From assembly GCA_039815145.1 (NCBI GenBank), contig JBCBZW010000008.1:1-64000 (forward strand): a stretch of DNA of 64,000 nt. Reading direction: 5' to 3'. This document shows, piece after piece, positions 46,851 to 55,169 of the stretch. The notes beneath the pieces were generated by a model. It saw only the letters and a program-made list of their open reading frames with translations, ran no database searches and was not told the DNA's origin. Both the position numbers and the translations under genes were made by a program. Source of the DNA: Pseudomonadota bacterium (GTDB lineage: Bacteria > Pseudomonadota > Gammaproteobacteria > Steroidobacterales > JBCBZW01). Position 1 is the stretch's first letter; the number at the start of each line of letters is the position of its first letter.

Positions 46851-47921
46851 ATGAAGGCCCTTACCCGCTTCATCAACGAGAAGGCGCAAGCTTGGGCCTT
46901 GGAGCGCCAGGGCGAGGATGAGCGCAGCGTCACCCTCACTACGCGACGGGTCTACATCCTGCCCACAGGCCAGGGCCTCGCCTTCAGCGTCCTGTTACTA
47001 GCGATGTTGTTAGCATCCCTGAACTACAATAACAGCCTCGGCCTGGCCCTCACCTTCACCTTGGGTGGGTTGGCCGTGGTGGCCATGCACCATTGCCACC
47101 ACAATATGGTCGGCCTCACGATTCGCCTGGTGGACGTGGAGCCCGTCTTCGCCGGCCAACGCGCCGAGTTTCGCTTCGCCCTCGAGGGGCGTGGCCGGCA
47201 CGAGCGCTACCAGTTCCAGCTGTACACCGACGGCAACCCGCCGGGCAGCGCAGAGCCCAGCACCGTCTACAGCGCCATCGCGGATGTGCCCGACGAGGAA
47301 GACCGTACGATGATCCTGTCCGTGCCGACGCATCGTCGCGGACGCCAGAGCCTGGCCCGGGTGGGCGTCACCACGCGCTTTCCCTTCGGCCTGTTTCGTG
47401 CCTGGAGCTGGCTGCACATGGATGGCGCGGTGCTCGTCTACCCGAGCCCGGCGACCGACGCACCGCCCTACGCGGCCGGTGAGGGCGACACCGAGGGCAG
47501 CGTCAACGAGCAGCGCGGTGAGGAGGACTTCGCGGGGCTTCGCAGCTTTCAGGGCGGCGACTCGCCTCGCCACATCGCCTGGAAGGCCTACGCACGCGAC
47601 GACGAACCTCGGGTCAAGCGCTACGCCGGCGTCGCCGTCGCCACCACCTGGCTCGATTTCGATGCGCTGACCGAGTCCGATCCGGAGCGACGCCTCGAGC
47701 AGCTCACCCGTCAGGTCCTCGATGCTCAGGCCGCCGGCCACCCCTACGGCCTGCGCCTGCCGGGCGAGGTGCGCATCAGCCCGGATCTGAGCGCTGCCCA
47801 TCAGGAGCGCTGCCTGAGCGCCCTCGCCATGTGCACGTTCGGGGCCCCGCAAACGACCGCCGGGCCCGTCGCGCATGCCTTCACGCCTCCTGGCCCCACC
47901 CAGTCGGTCGCCGCGGGATGA
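46851..47921 (+). CDS. DUF58 domain membrane protein
   Basis: A 356-residue protein with two N-terminal membrane helices (about 42-85) followed by a soluble region. The DUF58 core is at SVNEQRGEEDFAGLRSFQGGDSPRHIAWKAYARDD. Function unknown; conserved with moxR and the transglutaminase gene. Its TGA overlaps the next ATG (ATGA), so translation is coupled. Confidence 0.9.
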   Translation: MKALTRFINEKAQAWALERQGEDERSVTLTTRRVYILPTGQGLAFSVLLLAMLLASLNYNNSLGLALTFTLGGLAVVAMHHCHHNMVGLTIRLVDVEPVFAGQRAEFRFALEGRGRHERYQFQLYTDGNPPGSAEPSTVYSAIADVPDEEDRTMILSVPTHRRGRQSLARVGVTTRFPFGLFRAWSWLHMDGAVLVYPSPATDAPPYAAGEGDTEGSVNEQRGEEDFAGLRSFQGGDSPRHIAWKAYARDDEPRVKRYAGVAVATTWLDFDALTESDPERRLEQLTRQVLDAQAAGHPYGLRLPGEVRISPDLSAAHQERCLSALAMCTFGAPQTTAGPVAHAFTPPGPTQSVAAG

Positions 47922-49927
47922 GCAGCCAACGCCTGTCGGCGAACACGCTCACCGCCCAACACCTCGGTTGGGTGCTAGTGGCGAGCGCGCTCGCCTTCCT
48001 GCCCCACATCACCCATCTGCCGCCTTGGGTATCCGCCCTCGCCGCCCTGGTGTCCGTGTGGCGCTACGCCGCCCACCTGCGCGGTTGGGGACTACCGCCG
48101 ATGCTGCTGCGCTCGGTGCTGGTGGCCGTGAGCTTCACGGGTGTACTGGTGCAGTACCAGACGGTGAACGGCATCGAAGCGGGCAGTGCCCTGCTCTGCG
48201 TCATGGCGGTCATGAAGCTCACAGAGACCCGGACGGCCCGTGATCTCGTGGTGCTCATCTACATCGCCTACTTCCTGATCGCCGCCCAGTTCCTCTACGA
48301 GCAGACCGTGTGGATGCTGATCTGGGCGGTACCGAGCATCTGGTTGCTGAGCGCCACGCTGCTGCAGGTCAACCACCAGGGTCGTTTGCTGGCGATCAAA
48401 CCTGCGCTCTCCCTGAGTGGCCGCATGCTGCTGCATGCCTTGCCCCTCATGCTCGCCCTGTTTCTCCTGTTCCCGCGCATGCAAGGCTCCTTCTGGGCCA
48501 TCGAAGCTCCGAGCAAGCGTGGTCTCACGGGGCTCAGCGACAAGCTCGAGCTGGGCTCGATCAGCGAGCTGATTCAGTCGAACGAGGTGGCCTTCCGCGT
48601 GCGCTTCGACGGCGAGGTGCCCGATCGCCCGCAACGCTACTGGCGAGGGCCCGTGCTCGATCACTTCGACGGTCGCACCTGGACCCCCGGCGCCACGGCT
48701 CAATCCCCGGGCGCCACGCCGGACGTGGTGCTCGATGGCCCCCGCGTCACCTACGAGCTGACGCTGGAGCCTCAGATCGGTCGCTACCTGTTCGCCCTGG
48801 AAGCGCCGGACCCCCTCGCGGTGATGTCCGTGGACGCCATGCTCACCCAGGACTATCAGATCCTCGCCCGCCGCGACCTCACCGACCGCACCCGCGTGCG
48901 CCTGGTGAGCTACCCCGAGGCCCAGGTCAACCACATGACCCGAGCCCTGCGCCAGCGCACCCTCGACCTCCCGCCGGGCAACCCCCGCGCCCGCGAGCTG
49001 GCCGCGCAGCTGGTGCAAGATGCCGGCGGCCGGACCAGCCAGGTCGTGGCCTCAGCCCTGGAGCTGTTTCGCGAGCAACCCTTCTACTACACGCTGCGCC
49101 CGGGCGAACTGCGCGGCAATCGCATCGATCAATTCCTCTTCGACACGCGCCGCGGCTTCTGCGAGCACTACGCCTCGTCGTTCACCTTTCTGATGCGCGC
49201 CGCCGGCATTCCCGCGCGCGTGGTCACGGGCTATCAGGGCGGCGAGCTCAACACCTCCGTGCTCCTCGGCGGCCACCTCACCGTGCGCCAATCGGACGCC
49301 CACGCCTGGGCCGAAGTCTGGTTGCGCGGAAGGGGCTGGGTGCGGGTCGACCCCACCGGCTACGTGGCCCCGGAGCGGATCGACTCCGGCATCGGTGAAG
49401 CCCTGCCCGAGCTACACAAGGGCTTCGGCAGTCTGCCACTGCTCTCGGGCCTCCGGCAGACCTGGGACGGCGTCAACCACGCCTGGAACGATTGGGTGCT
49501 CGGCTACGGGCCCAGCCGTCAGAACAGCCTGATGGAACATCTCGGCGTGAAGAAGCCCGATGCCTACAAGCTGGTCGGCTTGCTCGCCATCGCCCTCGGC
49601 GTGATCGGCGCCGCCCTCTACCTGGTGCTGGAATGGCGGGGACGACCCGCCCGCCCCGCCCCGGCGAGTCGGCTCTATGAACGCTTCTGCCGTCGCCTGG
49701 CGAAGCGCGACCTGGCGCGGGCACCCGAGGAGGCACCGAGGGATTTTGCTAGGCGTGTCGGGGAACACCGCCCCGACCTGGCGGAGCGCGCGAAGGTGAT
49801 CACCGAGTTGTACCTCGCCCTGCGCTACCTGCCAGACGGGCACACCAAGCAGGCGCTCGACGATCTCCGTCGTCAGGTGAGGGAGTTTCGCGTCGCTCAG
49901 GCGCCTCCGGCCGCAGGTCCGGCCTGA
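47918..49927 (+). CDS. TgpA-like membrane transglutaminase
   Basis: A 669-residue inner-membrane protein with a periplasmic transglutaminase-like domain. It starts at ATG 47918, overlapping the DUF58 stop by 4 nt. About five or six N-terminal helices (DUF3488 region) precede the soluble domain. The Cys-His-Asp triad is visible at DTRRGFCEHYASSFTFLMRAAGIPARVVTGY, then SDAHAWAEVW, then VRVDPTGYV. A last helix (LVGLLAIALGVIGAALYLVLE) is followed by a DUF4129-like tail. P. aeruginosa TgpA is essential; the substrate is unknown. Confidence 0.92.
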   Translation: MSSQRLSANTLTAQHLGWVLVASALAFLPHITHLPPWVSALAALVSVWRYAAHLRGWGLPPMLLRSVLVAVSFTGVLVQYQTVNGIEAGSALLCVMAVMKLTETRTARDLVVLIYIAYFLIAAQFLYEQTVWMLIWAVPSIWLLSATLLQVNHQGRLLAIKPALSLSGRMLLHALPLMLALFLLFPRMQGSFWAIEAPSKRGLTGLSDKLELGSISELIQSNEVAFRVRFDGEVPDRPQRYWRGPVLDHFDGRTWTPGATAQSPGATPDVVLDGPRVTYELTLEPQIGRYLFALEAPDPLAVMSVDAMLTQDYQILARRDLTDRTRVRLVSYPEAQVNHMTRALRQRTLDLPPGNPRARELAAQLVQDAGGRTSQVVASALELFREQPFYYTLRPGELRGNRIDQFLFDTRRGFCEHYASSFTFLMRAAGIPARVVTGYQGGELNTSVLLGGHLTVRQSDAHAWAEVWLRGRGWVRVDPTGYVAPERIDSGIGEALPELHKGFGSLPLLSGLRQTWDGVNHAWNDWVLGYGPSRQNSLMEHLGVKKPDAYKLVGLLAIALGVIGAALYLVLEWRGRPARPAPASRLYERFCRRLAKRDLARAPEEAPRDFARRVGEHRPDLAERAKVITELYLALRYLPDGHTKQALDDLRRQVREFRVAQAPPAAGPA

Positions 49928-49944
49928 ACGAAGGCACGAGCGTG

Positions 49945-50811
49945 CTAGCAGCCGTCCAGCCACTCCTGGGTCCAGTCCGCCACCCGGTCACGCCACGCGG
50001 CGCTGGAGAAGGTGTGGGTCGCTTCCGGCAGGTCGCGGTGACTCCATGAGGGGCGTTCGAGCAACTCGCGCCAGTCCGCGTGGTCACGCGCGAGGTCGGC
50101 GAACTCGGCGGCCGTCAGGTCGTTGCCGCTCAGCACGAGCAGCACCTCACCCTCGAAGCGCTCCATGCCGAGGCGCATCCGCTCCGGGAACGGCAAGCTC
50201 ATGTCGTCCGGCCCGCCCGCATCGCCCTTCGATCGACGTCCGCCTCGACTGACCGCCAGGTTACGCACGAACTCGGACAGGGACTTGAACACATTGACGC
50301 GGCCCTGCAGCAACCCGCGCCAGAAATCCCCGTTCGTGAGACGCTGCAGATAGTAGTGGCGTACGAAGGTCTTGGCCTGGGTCGCCTGGGTGCGCACCCA
50401 GGGATTGAGCAGCACCACGCCCGACACCTTCGGCATGCGCCAGGCATTGAGCATGATCGCCGCTGCGGCATCACACAGGCCCCACAGCACGATGCCGTCC
50501 AACTCGGGGTGGGACCGCTCCAGCGCATCCACCGCCGCGCGGATGTCGGGGGTGAGATGCTCGAATCCTGCGTACTCCCCCTCGCTGTCCCCGGCGCCTC
50601 GAAGATCGAAGCGAAAGGTGGGGTAGCCAGCGTTAGCTAACGCTCGCGCTAGGAGGGTGAATTGGCGATGGCTACCGACGCGCGTCTGCGGGCCGCCGAC
50701 GATGACGATGACGCCGAGCTTACGCGGTGCTGCGCCGGCGGCCGGATCGCTTAGGACCCCAGCCAACGCGGCTCCGTCGCAGTCGAATTTCACGGCTTGC
50801 AGCGCGGCCAT
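49945..50811 (-). CDS. Exosortase A system-associated hydrolase 1 (alpha/beta hydrolase, Cys nucleophile)
   Basis: A 288-residue alpha/beta-hydrolase-fold protein of the class encoded in exosortase A (XrtA) loci. It starts at ATG 50811 (MAALQAVKF), 1 nt after the stop of hydrolase 2; the longer frame upstream is an artefact. Visible are the oxyanion region VIVGGPQTRVGSHRQF, FDLRGAGDSEGEYAGF and a nucleophile elbow reading WGLCDAA, with Cys113 in place of the usual Ser. The C-terminal His is probably in SHRDLPEATHTF. Third gene of the ACP-hydrolase 2-hydrolase 1 operon. The reaction is unknown; a thioesterase-like action on an ACP-bound group is a guess. Confidence 0.85.
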   Translation of the reverse strand: MAALQAVKFDCDGAALAGVLSDPAAGAAPRKLGVIVIVGGPQTRVGSHRQFTLLARALANAGYPTFRFDLRGAGDSEGEYAGFEHLTPDIRAAVDALERSHPELDGIVLWGLCDAAAAIMLNAWRMPKVSGVVLLNPWVRTQATQAKTFVRHYYLQRLTNGDFWRGLLQGRVNVFKSLSEFVRNLAVSRGGRRSKGDAGGPDDMSLPFPERMRLGMERFEGEVLLVLSGNDLTAAEFADLARDHADWRELLERPSWSHRDLPEATHTFSSAAWRDRVADWTQEWLDGC

Positions 50812-50812
50812 G

Positions 50813-51703
50813 TTAGGCCGAGTCCGCTTTAGGTGAGCGGCGACCAAAGGAGCCGCGTGCCTCACGCCAGCCATCACCGAGCTGGGCACAGTGCTCCACC
50901 AGGGCAGTGGAGACGGCCACTTCAGGCGTGCTCCAGAAGCTCGGGCCGACCACCTTCTCATCATCCACCCACACGCCCGCGGCGTCCCACACGCCGATGA
51001 GCTTGCGCGAGGCGGGACTGAAGGGGCGCCCTTCGGCCGCGACGACCTCTGCCCAGTGCACGGGAACCGTTGGTGCCACCTTGAGCAGGTCCAGCGCGTC
51101 GAGCGCTTCGCACATGGCGCCGGAGAAGGTGTAGCCGCCGATCTCCACTCGCTGGCCCGCTGCGAGCAGTTCCCGCAGCTCGCCGGTGTTTTGCCCGCTG
51201 TCGCCATCATCACCGCCCGCAAGGCGGTCGGCCACCAGGCGCATGCGCAGGAAGGAGGTCACGAAGGCCTTGCCCTTGACCACCGGTTGCCACAGCAACA
51301 GGCGCTCTGCCTGCGCCGCCTCGGCCGCGGCCACGGCGAGGGCGGCGCCGGTGCGCAGCCCCCAGAACACCAGGTGCTCGAGGCCGCGCTCCTCGCGCAT
51401 CCACGCGGCGGCCGCCTTGAGGTCCTCAACCCAGCCCGCCCAGGAAGCGGCCGCGAATTCGCCCTCACTGTCGCCCGTGCCGAAGAGGTCGACGATGAGC
51501 ACCTCGTGGCCGGCTGCGGCCAGAGCCGATGCCGCGAGACGTACGGTCCGGCGGGTCTTGTTCAGCTCTTCTGCGAATGGCGCACAGAAGATCACGCCAC
51601 GCGTCTTGGGATGTCGCTCAGCGGGGAAAACGTGCAGGGCGAACAGATCGCCTTGCGGGCCAGCAAGGAAGTGGGGCTGCCAATCGGTGGGCTCGGCGCT
51701 CAC
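50813..51703 (-). CDS. Exosortase A system-associated hydrolase 2 (alpha/beta hydrolase, nucleophile replaced)
   Basis: A 296-residue alpha/beta-hydrolase-fold protein. GVIFCAPFAEELNKTRR and VDLFGTGDSEGEF match the exosortase-associated hydrolase 2 pattern. At the nucleophile elbow the sequence is WGLRTGA, so an Arg (117) stands where Ser or Cys is expected. Either it is catalytically inert as a hydrolase, or it works as a partner of hydrolase 1 or in binding. It starts at GTG, overlapping the ACP stop by 4 nt (GTGA). Confidence 0.85.
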   Translation of the reverse strand: MSAEPTDWQPHFLAGPQGDLFALHVFPAERHPKTRGVIFCAPFAEELNKTRRTVRLAASALAAAGHEVLIVDLFGTGDSEGEFAAASWAGWVEDLKAAAAWMREERGLEHLVFWGLRTGAALAVAAAEAAQAERLLLWQPVVKGKAFVTSFLRMRLVADRLAGGDDGDSGQNTGELRELLAAGQRVEIGGYTFSGAMCEALDALDLLKVAPTVPVHWAEVVAAEGRPFSPASRKLIGVWDAAGVWVDDEKVVGPSFWSTPEVAVSTALVEHCAQLGDGWREARGSFGRRSPKADSA

Positions 51704-51945
51704 GCGAGCTTCGCGTCCACCAGGTCGACCAGCGTGCCAAGGGACTCGAGGGCGCCGCCCAACTCGTCGTCATCGAACTCCACATCGAAGTGCTCACCGA
51801 GCACCGTCAGTACGTGGATCACCGCATAGGAGTCGAGCTCGGGGATCTCCCCGACCAGCGGCGTCTCGCGCGTCCATTCGGCGGGTAGATCGCCGAGTTG
51901 CAGCGCATCGCCCACCAGGTCTCTAACCTCTTCGAAGGAAGACAA
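51700..51945 (-). CDS. Acyl carrier protein of the XrtA locus
   Basis: A short 81-residue carrier. Translation probably starts at the TTG at 51945 (LSSFEEVRDLVGDALQLGD), with AGAGG about 10 nt upstream; upstream codons have no carrier-like content. The phosphopantetheine site is the Ser of ELDSYAVIHVL, with a Tyr where many ACPs have Leu or Met. The acidic helices FDVEFDDDELG are typical. First gene of the ACP-hydrolase operon, behind a promoter overlapped by a 10-bp inverted repeat. It presumably carries an acyl or amino-acyl group for polymer modification, but its loading ligase is not in the window. Confidence 0.85.
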   Translation of the reverse strand: MSSFEEVRDLVGDALQLGDLPAEWTRETPLVGEIPELDSYAVIHVLTVLGEHFDVEFDDDELGGALESLGTLVDLVDAKLA

Positions 51946-52248
51946 CTTGGGATACCTCTTGGGATCGTCGCGCACGGGCGACGTCGAACGTGAAAGCCGC
52001 GATTGTACGGATTGGACCGGCGCTAATCTACGGTCCAATCGACGACGATTGTGGCACTTTGAGCGTCTGCGGCAGGAGCTTTGGCCACTTGTACGCGACC
52101 TTCAGTGCTTGTCCAGTACATCGGTCACAGAAGGCGATCTGGGGGTGCCAGCACGCCGTTACAAGACGTGTCAGGCGGACCTGCCACACGGTGCTCCGGG
52201 GCGGGCATGAGGTATCATCGCGCCTCTGGCGCAATCTCACCCAGCCCT
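51946..52248. promoter_or_regulatory. Divergent control region between the ACP operon and the NodB-type deacetylase
   Basis: A 303-nt non-coding stretch; small open frames here show no protein-like features. It holds the ACP promoter with its inverted repeat (listed separately) and a possible rightward -10 TATCAT (52213-52218) with a poor -35, about 30 nt before the deacetylase ATG. Several GATTG repeats lie around 52001-52050. A sigma54 -24/-12 element, which controls some PEP-CTERM genes elsewhere, was looked for: GTGGCAC at 52051 lacks a correctly spaced GC. Confidence 0.5.
52002..52040 (-). promoter_or_regulatory. ACP operon promoter overlapped by a perfect 10-bp inverted repeat
   Basis: On the minus strand, TAGATT (52025-52030) and TACAAT (52002-52007) are separated by 17 bp. 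The inverted repeat GATTGGACCG (52010-52019) / CGGTCCAATC (52031-52040), with an 11-bp spacer, puts one arm just upstream of the -35 and the other between -35 and -10. A dimeric regulator bound here would block or modulate RNA polymerase. Predicted start near 51995, leaving about 50 nt before the ACP start. Confidence 0.6.
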
Positions 52249-53211
52249 ATGCGAAACCGACTTCTCATCCTCTCCTTCCACCGCGTGTTGCCGCAGGCAG
52301 ATCCCTTCCGACGCGGCGACATCACCGTGGACGCCTTCGAGCGTATCTGCGCGTCGCTCTCTCGCTTCTTCCGCGTGATGACGCTGGGTGACGCCGCTCA
52401 TCGCATGCGAGAACACGGCACCCTGCCCGACCGTGCCCTCACGCTCACCTTCGACGACGGTTTCGCCGACAACGCCGAGATCGCGGCACCCGTCCTCGCC
52501 CGCCATGGACTGAAGGCCACGTTCTTCGTCTCCACCGGCTTCCTCGACGGCAGCATCATGTTCAACGATGCCATCATCGAGGCGCTCCGCACGGCCAGGC
52601 GCGATACCCTGGACCTGAGCGAGCTCCACGGTGAGCTCTCCGGTACGCGGCCCCTGGACACCCTCGAGGCCCGCGTCGCGCTGAGTAAGGAACTGGAAGG
52701 GGCGCTGAAGTATCGCGAACCGCAGGAGCGATTGGCCCTGACCCGCAAGCTCGCCACCCTGCTCGACGCCGATAACGCGCCGTCCCTCATGATGACGCCC
52801 GAGCAGGTCGCGCAGATGGCAGAGCAAGGGATCGAGATCGGCGGTCACACGGTCAACCATCCGATCCTGCGTGAGCTGTCCCCGGACGCCGCCCTGGAAG
52901 AAATCCGTACGGGCCGCGACCGCCTGCAGGCCATCACCCAACGGGGCGTCGCGTCCTTTGCTTACCCGAATGGCCGTCCCGGCCAGGACTACGACGCGAC
53001 CACGGTGGCGGCCGTCGAGGCGGCTGGGTTCACCCAAGCGGTCACCACCGCCTGGGGTGCGGCGCGCTGTGATGACGATCCCCTGCAGCTGCCGAGGCTG
53101 ACCTTCTGGGACCGCCGCGCGCTCACCTTCGTGCCGAGAATGCTCAGCTACTACGTTCGCGGCGGACGCGGCGAGCAGCTGCCCAGAGAATCAGCTGTCG
53201 AAGTCGCTTAA
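52249..53211 (+). CDS. Polysaccharide deacetylase (NodB homology domain)
   Basis: A 320-residue carbohydrate esterase 4-type enzyme, presumably removing N-acetyl groups from a polysaccharide. It starts at ATG 52249 (MRNRLLILSFHRVLP). Motifs: LTFDDGFADN (67-75; catalytic base and metal Asp), GGHTVNHPIL (HxxxH metal pair) and FAYPNGRPGQDYD. An insert of about 90 residues between motifs 1 and 2 (RTARRDTLDLSEL to EQVAQMAEQ) is larger than in minimal NodB domains. No signal peptide is seen, so it may act in the cytoplasm. It converges on the amidotransferase gene with 9 nt between stops. Confidence 0.9.
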   Translation: MRNRLLILSFHRVLPQADPFRRGDITVDAFERICASLSRFFRVMTLGDAAHRMREHGTLPDRALTLTFDDGFADNAEIAAPVLARHGLKATFFVSTGFLDGSIMFNDAIIEALRTARRDTLDLSELHGELSGTRPLDTLEARVALSKELEGALKYREPQERLALTRKLATLLDADNAPSLMMTPEQVAQMAEQGIEIGGHTVNHPILRELSPDAALEEIRTGRDRLQAITQRGVASFAYPNGRPGQDYDATTVAAVEAAGFTQAVTTAWGAARCDDDPLQLPRLTFWDRRALTFVPRMLSYYVRGGRGEQLPRESAVEVA

Positions 53212-53220
53212 AGAGCGCGC

Positions 53221-55122
53221 CTAAGCGTGATGGTGGTGCTGCAACCACAGCTCCAGCATCACGATGATCCACAGCATCCCCCCGAAGTAGTAGGCATGCC
53301 CGTCGCGGTGGGCACGCACCATTTCGTCGATGAACTCCGGGCGAATGATGGCTCTCGCGCGCGCCTGCTCCAGCGCCGGGTACACCACGTCGCGCAGCTT
53401 GGCCGACTCCTTCAACCAGATGCCGAAGGGCAGACCGAAGCCGTGCTTGGGCTTGTTGATGATCTCGCGCGGTAGGAAGCCGTCCATCGCTTCCTTGTAG
53501 AAGTGACGCAGGCGGTGACGGCGAATCAACTGGTTCGGTGGCACCTGCAGGGACAGATCGAGCACGCGATCATCGAGCATCGGGTAGCGCACCTGCACGC
53601 CGGCAGCAGCGCACATGCCTCCCACCTTGCGCAGATCGTTGTCGGCGAGGGTGAACTGCCAATCCAGGTAGAGCATGCGCTGCAGGAGGTCGCCCGTGGG
53701 CGCCGAGCCCCAGGTATCGCCCTGCAGGCGCAGGGGATGCTCCGTGTCGATCTGCTCCAACCAGTGCTGCGTCAGGATGTTCTGCGGTCCGTAGCGGAGC
53801 ACGAAGTTATAGGAGTCGTAGCGCGCCGGCATCCCGGGTCGGGCCTGGGCCACGTAACTCACGAGCTTGGACAGGCCTGGCACCTTGTTGAGCGGCGAGC
53901 TGTCACTCGTCTTGCCGAGCAGCAACAAGCGCTGGAGCGCCCCTTGCGCGGCGCTTGGCAAACGATCGTAGTAGCCGAAGAGTTGCTGTCGTACGTAGCG
54001 AGAATTGCCAGCGAAGAGCTCGTCCCCGCCATCACCTGCGATCAGCCGGGTGACCCCTTCGCTCGCAGCGGTCTTGGCGCAGACGTAGGCCGGCACCGCC
54101 GATGAGTTGCCGAAGGGCTCGTCGTACCACGCCGCGACGACGGGCATGGCCTCTGCCACCTCATCGGGGCTGATGTAGCGCTCGCGCAGATCGATGTCGA
54201 AGTGCGACGCTGCCGTGCGCGCGTACTCCATCTCGTCGAAGCCCGCGGCGGAAAAACCCATCGTGTAGGCGCGCGTACGCGGCGCATCCGCGGGCAAACC
54301 CCGAGCGGCCAATCCGGTGACGCTGGAGCTGTCGAGCCCCCCGCTCAGGAAGCATGCGGGGGCTTCCGCGCCTTCCTGAGCCGTCATCACCGCCGCGCCG
54401 AGGCTTTCGCGCAGCTGCGCGCCAAGGGCGTCGCCATCGACCCTGGCCCCAGGGTCGACGAAGGTTGGCTCCCAGTAGCGGGTAACGGCGCTGCGACCGT
54501 CTCGCCACACCAACGCCTCGCCGGCCCGCAGGCGCTGAATGTCGCGATAGATCGTGAGCGGTGCAGGGATCGCATCGAAGTAGAGGTAGTCGAAGATCGC
54601 CTGGGGATCGATATCCGTCTGCACCGCCGGGTGCGAGCGCACCAGCCCCGCGGTCGCCCCGAATACGATGCCATCTGCCACGACGGACCACGCCATGGGG
54701 AAGACACCGAAACGGTCGGTCGCAAGCACGACCATGCTCTGCCGCGTATCCACCAACGCGAGACCGAACGCTCCCCCTAGGTGATCGACTACGCGCTCAC
54801 CGTAGCGCTGCCACCCGGCCAGCAGGGCTTCGCCCTGGCCGAGCGATTTGGCGGTCTGTGCCAGGGACTCGTCGCGCCAGCGGGGTTCGCCGAGCACGCA
54901 CGCCTGCACCCCCTCCGACTCTGCAGCTGACGCCGGCTCCTTACCCCGCCCCACGCCGAGGGCCGAACGGGTAGAGCGCAGGATCACGGACCGCTCGGCA
55001 GCACTTAGCCATTGTTGTACGGCTTCCGGCGTCCCGGAGCTCAGGAAGTAGCCTGCACAGCCGTTGTCGGCTTCGCGCGCTGCGCCAGCAACGGTGCTCA
55101 GCGCACTCTCACTCAGGACCAT
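53221..55122 (-). CDS. Asparagine-synthase-like protein lacking the glutaminase cysteine
   Basis: A 633-residue protein with a degenerate Ntn-glutaminase-like N-terminal domain (to about 175) and a complete synthetase domain (PP-loop SGGLDSSS near 260-267; GDGGDELFAGNSRY). The start MVLSESA has no Cys at position 2, and the RGPD and YNGEIYN motifs are missing. Glutamine therefore cannot be the nitrogen donor through this domain. The enzyme may use ammonia or a bound amine, as beta-lactam synthetase and lasso-peptide cyclase relatives do, or have another partner. It follows the canonical amidotransferase by 47 nt, so both are cotranscribed. The product of the reaction is unknown. Confidence 0.85.
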   Translation of the reverse strand: MVLSESALSTVAGAAREADNGCAGYFLSSGTPEAVQQWLSAAERSVILRSTRSALGVGRGKEPASAAESEGVQACVLGEPRWRDESLAQTAKSLGQGEALLAGWQRYGERVVDHLGGAFGLALVDTRQSMVVLATDRFGVFPMAWSVVADGIVFGATAGLVRSHPAVQTDIDPQAIFDYLYFDAIPAPLTIYRDIQRLRAGEALVWRDGRSAVTRYWEPTFVDPGARVDGDALGAQLRESLGAAVMTAQEGAEAPACFLSGGLDSSSVTGLAARGLPADAPRTRAYTMGFSAAGFDEMEYARTAASHFDIDLRERYISPDEVAEAMPVVAAWYDEPFGNSSAVPAYVCAKTAASEGVTRLIAGDGGDELFAGNSRYVRQQLFGYYDRLPSAAQGALQRLLLLGKTSDSSPLNKVPGLSKLVSYVAQARPGMPARYDSYNFVLRYGPQNILTQHWLEQIDTEHPLRLQGDTWGSAPTGDLLQRMLYLDWQFTLADNDLRKVGGMCAAAGVQVRYPMLDDRVLDLSLQVPPNQLIRRHRLRHFYKEAMDGFLPREIINKPKHGFGLPFGIWLKESAKLRDVVYPALEQARARAIIRPEFIDEMVRAHRDGHAYYFGGMLWIIVMLELWLQHHHHA

Positions 55123-55169
55123 GATGCTGATGCCTCCGCGCCTGCTTCCAAGATCGCCGTTGCTTCATC

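Noticed and set aside
49934-49945. GCACG-AG-CGTGC palindrome between transglutaminase and hydrolase 1 as a terminator
   Set aside because: Loop too short for the full stem and no T-tract on either strand.
50812-51222. N-terminal extension of hydrolase 1
   Set aside because: The extension is the out-of-frame shadow of hydrolase 2; the family start is the ATG at 50811.
52051-52070. Possible sigma54 promoter before the NodB-type deacetylase
   Set aside because: GTGGCAC is present, but no GC occurs 10 bp after the GG, so the -12 element is missing.
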